Under the pieces are notes generated by a model, which was not told where the DNA came from, did not search any database, and saw nothing but the letters and a program-made list of their open reading frames with translations. Position numbers and translations under genes: made by a program. DNA of 64,000 bases from G963674955 sp963674955 (GTDB lineage Bacteria; Desulfobacterota; Desulfovibrionia; Desulfovibrionales; Desulfovibrionaceae). This document shows, piece after piece, positions 62,070-64,000 of this stretch; position 1 is the stretch's first letter, and each line of letters opens with the position of its first letter. The stretch is taken from assembly GCA_963674955.2 (NCBI GenBank), contig CAXXKR010000001.1, positions 1 to 64,000 on the forward strand, written 5' to 3'.

Positions 62070-62671
62070 AACGATTGACCGACATCGTCCTGGCCTCCCT
62101 GGCCCTGGTTCTGCTTTCGCCCGTTCTGGCGCTGGTGGCGCTTCTGGTCCGCCTGAACATGGGCCGGGGCGTCTTATTTCGCCAGACCCGGCCAGGGGTT
62201 CAAGGCCGCCCCTTTGAAATCATCAAATTCAGGACCATGAAGAACGCTCTGGACAAGGATGGCAATCCGCTGCCGGATTCACAAAGGCTGACGCGGCTCG
62301 GCAGATTTCTGCGCTCCGCCTCCCTTGACGAACTGCCCGAACTTGTTAACGTCCTGAGGGGCGACATGAGCCTTGTGGGACCGCGGCCCCTGCTCATGCA
62401 GTACATGGAAAGGTACAGCCCCCGGCAGGCCAGACGCCACGAAGTCAGGCCCGGACTTACCGGCTGGGCGCAGGTCAACGGCAGGAACGCCCTGACCTGG
62501 GAAGACAGATTTGAGCTGGATGTCTGGTACGTGGACAACCGGAACTTTTTGCTGGATATGAAAATATTGCTCATGACCGTGGCCAAGGTTCTGGGCCGGG
62601 AGGGCATCTCCCAGCCGGGCCAAGCCACCATGACGGAATTTCTTGGAAACAAGGACAATAAAGGGAGGTAG
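62066..62671 (+). CDS. initiating sugar-phosphate transferase, PglC-like
   Basis: This 201-residue single-domain enzyme has a membrane re-entrant helix at the N-terminus, KFRTMKNALDKDGN, SLDELPELVNVLRGDMSLVGPRPLL, and a tail GISQPGQATMTEFLG, very close to Campylobacter PglC. It would transfer a di-acetylated or acetamido sugar phosphate to undecaprenyl phosphate to begin the oligosaccharide. It overlaps the preceding gene by 4 bp. Confidence 0.9.
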   Translation: MKRLTDIVLASLALVLLSPVLALVALLVRLNMGRGVLFRQTRPGVQGRPFEIIKFRTMKNALDKDGNPLPDSQRLTRLGRFLRSASLDELPELVNVLRGDMSLVGPRPLLMQYMERYSPRQARRHEVRPGLTGWAQVNGRNALTWEDRFELDVWYVDNRNFLLDMKILLMTVAKVLGREGISQPGQATMTEFLGNKDNKGR

Positions 62672-62673
62672 CC

Positions 62674-63096
62674 ATGCAGCTCAAAAACATACTCATACCC
62701 GTGGACGGTTCCGAACATTCCCGAAGAGCCGTGGAATACGGCGCGGACCTGGCGGCCATGACCAAGGCCAAAATCGTATTGCTGCACTGCCGCAAGACGG
62801 TGCCCACCTTTCTGGGACAGCCCAACGCCGAGGAAATGCTTGAGCGGCTGAACAGGGATGCCGAGGAATTGCTGGCCCCCTTCAAGAAGCTGCTGGACGA
62901 TAGAAAGGCCGACTACATCGACCTCATTGTGGGCGGCAGGCCATCCGAGGTGGTGGTCTATGTGGCCGAGGCGGAAAAATGCGATCTCATCATCATGGGC
63001 ACCAAGGGCAAATCCGAGATCGAGGGCCTTGTCTTGGGCAGCGTGACGCACAGGGCCCTGCATGCGGCCCCCTGCCCGGTGCTGGTGGTCCGCTGA
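62674..63096 (+). CDS. universal stress protein (UspA family)
   Basis: This 140-residue Rossmann-like protein has ILIPVDGSEHSRRAVEYGADLA and the ATP-binding motif GTKGKSEIEGLVLGSVTHRAL. It probably binds ATP and dimerises. It is only 2 bp after the PglC-like gene, and transcription continues towards the aminotransferase, so it is an unusual passenger in a glycan operon. Confidence 0.9.
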   Translation: MQLKNILIPVDGSEHSRRAVEYGADLAAMTKAKIVLLHCRKTVPTFLGQPNAEEMLERLNRDAEELLAPFKKLLDDRKADYIDLIVGGRPSEVVVYVAEAEKCDLIIMGTKGKSEIEGLVLGSVTHRALHAAPCPVLVVR

Positions 63097-63180
63097 GCCG
63101 ACAGATGCGGCCGGGATTGAACACTGGCCGATCTTTTGTTAACCCGGAAACCGATTCCATTGAAATATGAAGGAAAATTG

Positions 63181-64000
63181 ATGCCCGTACGCTCAAAAGA
63201 AGACTTTCTCGTTTTCGGCTCCCCGCTCATTGAGCAGGCCGAGATCGACGAGGTGGTGGCCAGCATGAAAAGCGGCTGGCTCGGAACCGGCCCCAAAGTG
63301 GCCCGCTTTGAACGCGACTTCGCCGCCTACAGGGGCGTGAAGCAGGCCGCAGCCCTCTACTCCTGCACCGCAGGCCTGCACCTGAGCCTGCTGGCCGCCG
63401 GCCTCATGCCCGGCGACGAGGTCATAACCACTCCGCTCACCTTTTGCGCCTCGGTGAACGCCATCATCCACGCCGGGGCCACGCCGGTGCTGGCCGATGT
63501 CGATCCTTCAAGCATGAACATCGACCCGGAAAAAATTCGGGAAAAGATAACGCCCAGGACAAAGGCCATCCTGCCGGTGCACTTCGCGGGGCGGTCCTGC
63601 GACATGGACGGATTGTGCTCCCTGGCCGACGAACACGGCCTGAAGATGATAGAAGACTGCGCCCACGCCATTGAAACGACCTACAAGGGCAAACCCGTGG
63701 GAACCTTCGGCGACTTCGGCTGCTTCAGCTTCTACGTGACCAAGAACGTGGTCACGGGCGAGGGGGGCATGGTTCTGGCCAGGAACGAAAAAGACCTTGG
63801 CCGCATCAAGACCCTTGGGCTGCACGGCATGTCGGTGGACGCCTGGAAGCGTTTCGGGGACGAGGGCTACAAGCATTACATGGTGGTGGAGGCCGGGTTC
63901 AAATACAACATGATGGATCTGCAGGCGGCCATAGGCATCCACCAGCTTGAGCGGGTGGAGAAGTATCGGAAACGGCGCAAGGAGGTCTGGGCCAAATACG
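63181..64000 (+). CDS. DegT/DnrJ/EryC1-type sugar aminotransferase, 3' end off window
   Basis: The first 273 residues are visible. FGSPLIEQAEIDEVVASMKSGWLGTGPKVARFE, SCTAGLHLSLLAAGLMPGDEVITTPLTFCAS, IEDCAHAI and the PLP lysine in FSFYVTKNVVTGEGGM place it with PglE-type enzymes that aminate a 4-keto UDP-sugar. AGGAAAATTG precedes the ATG. The product would feed the PglC-like enzyme. It continues past 64000. Confidence 0.9.
   Translation, partial: MPVRSKEDFLVFGSPLIEQAEIDEVVASMKSGWLGTGPKVARFERDFAAYRGVKQAAALYSCTAGLHLSLLAAGLMPGDEVITTPLTFCASVNAIIHAGATPVLADVDPSSMNIDPEKIREKITPRTKAILPVHFAGRSCDMDGLCSLADEHGLKMIEDCAHAIETTYKGKPVGTFGDFGCFSFYVTKNVVTGEGGMVLARNEKDLGRIKTLGLHGMSVDAWKRFGDEGYKHYMVVEAGFKYNMMDLQAAIGIHQLERVEKYRKRRKEVWAKY

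Noticed and set aside
1..64000. CRISPR array or rRNA operon
   Set aside because: No regularly spaced repeats with unique spacers, and no rRNA signature sequences were seen on either strand.

Overview
The window looks like a chromosomal segment of an anaerobic deltaproteobacterium, most likely a Desulfovibrio-type sulfate reducer. Supporting signs are an HcpR-like Crp/Fnr regulator beside a ruined hcp gene and its ferredoxin partner, an STT3/PglB-type oligosaccharyltransferase with a Pgl-like glycan locus, a siroheme/Fe-S sulfite-reductase-like protein, and a type II secretion operon. This is inferred from gene content only; no rRNA or complete tRNA gene lies in the window.

Region 1 (1 to about 17.3 kb) is accessory DNA. 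After a frameshifted Fic gene and a DUF6573 gene comes a compact plus-strand operon (2765-14728): a small HTH protein, an SNF2/DEAD-type helicase with a C-terminal DUF3883 nuclease-like domain, a HEPN plus zinc-ribbon protein, a DUF1156 DNA methylase, a class III cyclase-like protein, a DUF499 ATPase and a DUF3024 protein. I read it as a DNA-modification-based defence system carrying two candidate signalling/effector genes. Hairpins with the core CCCAGCATCCTGGG lie on both sides of it. To the right are a 59-residue ORF coupled to a broken papain-like peptidase, and a 3' fragment of tRNA-Asp.

Region 2 (17.3-32.9 kb) is a scarred tandem integration hotspot. Three copies of the 3' part of tRNA-Phe plus its terminator (about 19405, 24671 and 32800) separate cargo blocks. 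Beside or inside these blocks lie an integrase missing its first catalytic Arg region and a more decayed integrase tail. The first cargo is a hybrid histidine kinase (three frameshifts, all in homopolymers) with a REC-GGDEF protein. The second is an osmoadaptation island: lysine 2,3-aminomutase (ablA), beta-lysine acetyltransferase (ablB), a polar amino-acid ABC importer, a YitT membrane protein and a PAS-LuxR regulator. A CheY-like gene sits just before the third copy.

Region 3 (33-64 kb) is denser and mostly intact, like core genome. It holds a five-gene operon of unknown product (HATPase/GNAT-like protein, HisC-like aminotransferase, nucleoside deaminase, MATE exporter, GNAT); a 2-Cys peroxiredoxin behind a perfect 14-bp-arm palindrome; the HcpR-like regulator with Fe-S redox proteins and the hcp remnant; rlmN, an HD-domain CCA-enzyme relative, pyrB-pyrC, an amidohydrolase, a radical SAM protein, STT3 and nadE; a partial type II secretion operon (L, M, N, C); and a Pgl-like glycosylation locus running off the right edge.

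Many left-half genes are broken (Fic, peptidase, solute-binding protein, kinase, two integrases), whereas the right half has essentially one casualty, hcp. This fits a decaying mobile region abutting a stable backbone, although homopolymer sequencing errors could explain several of the single-base shifts.
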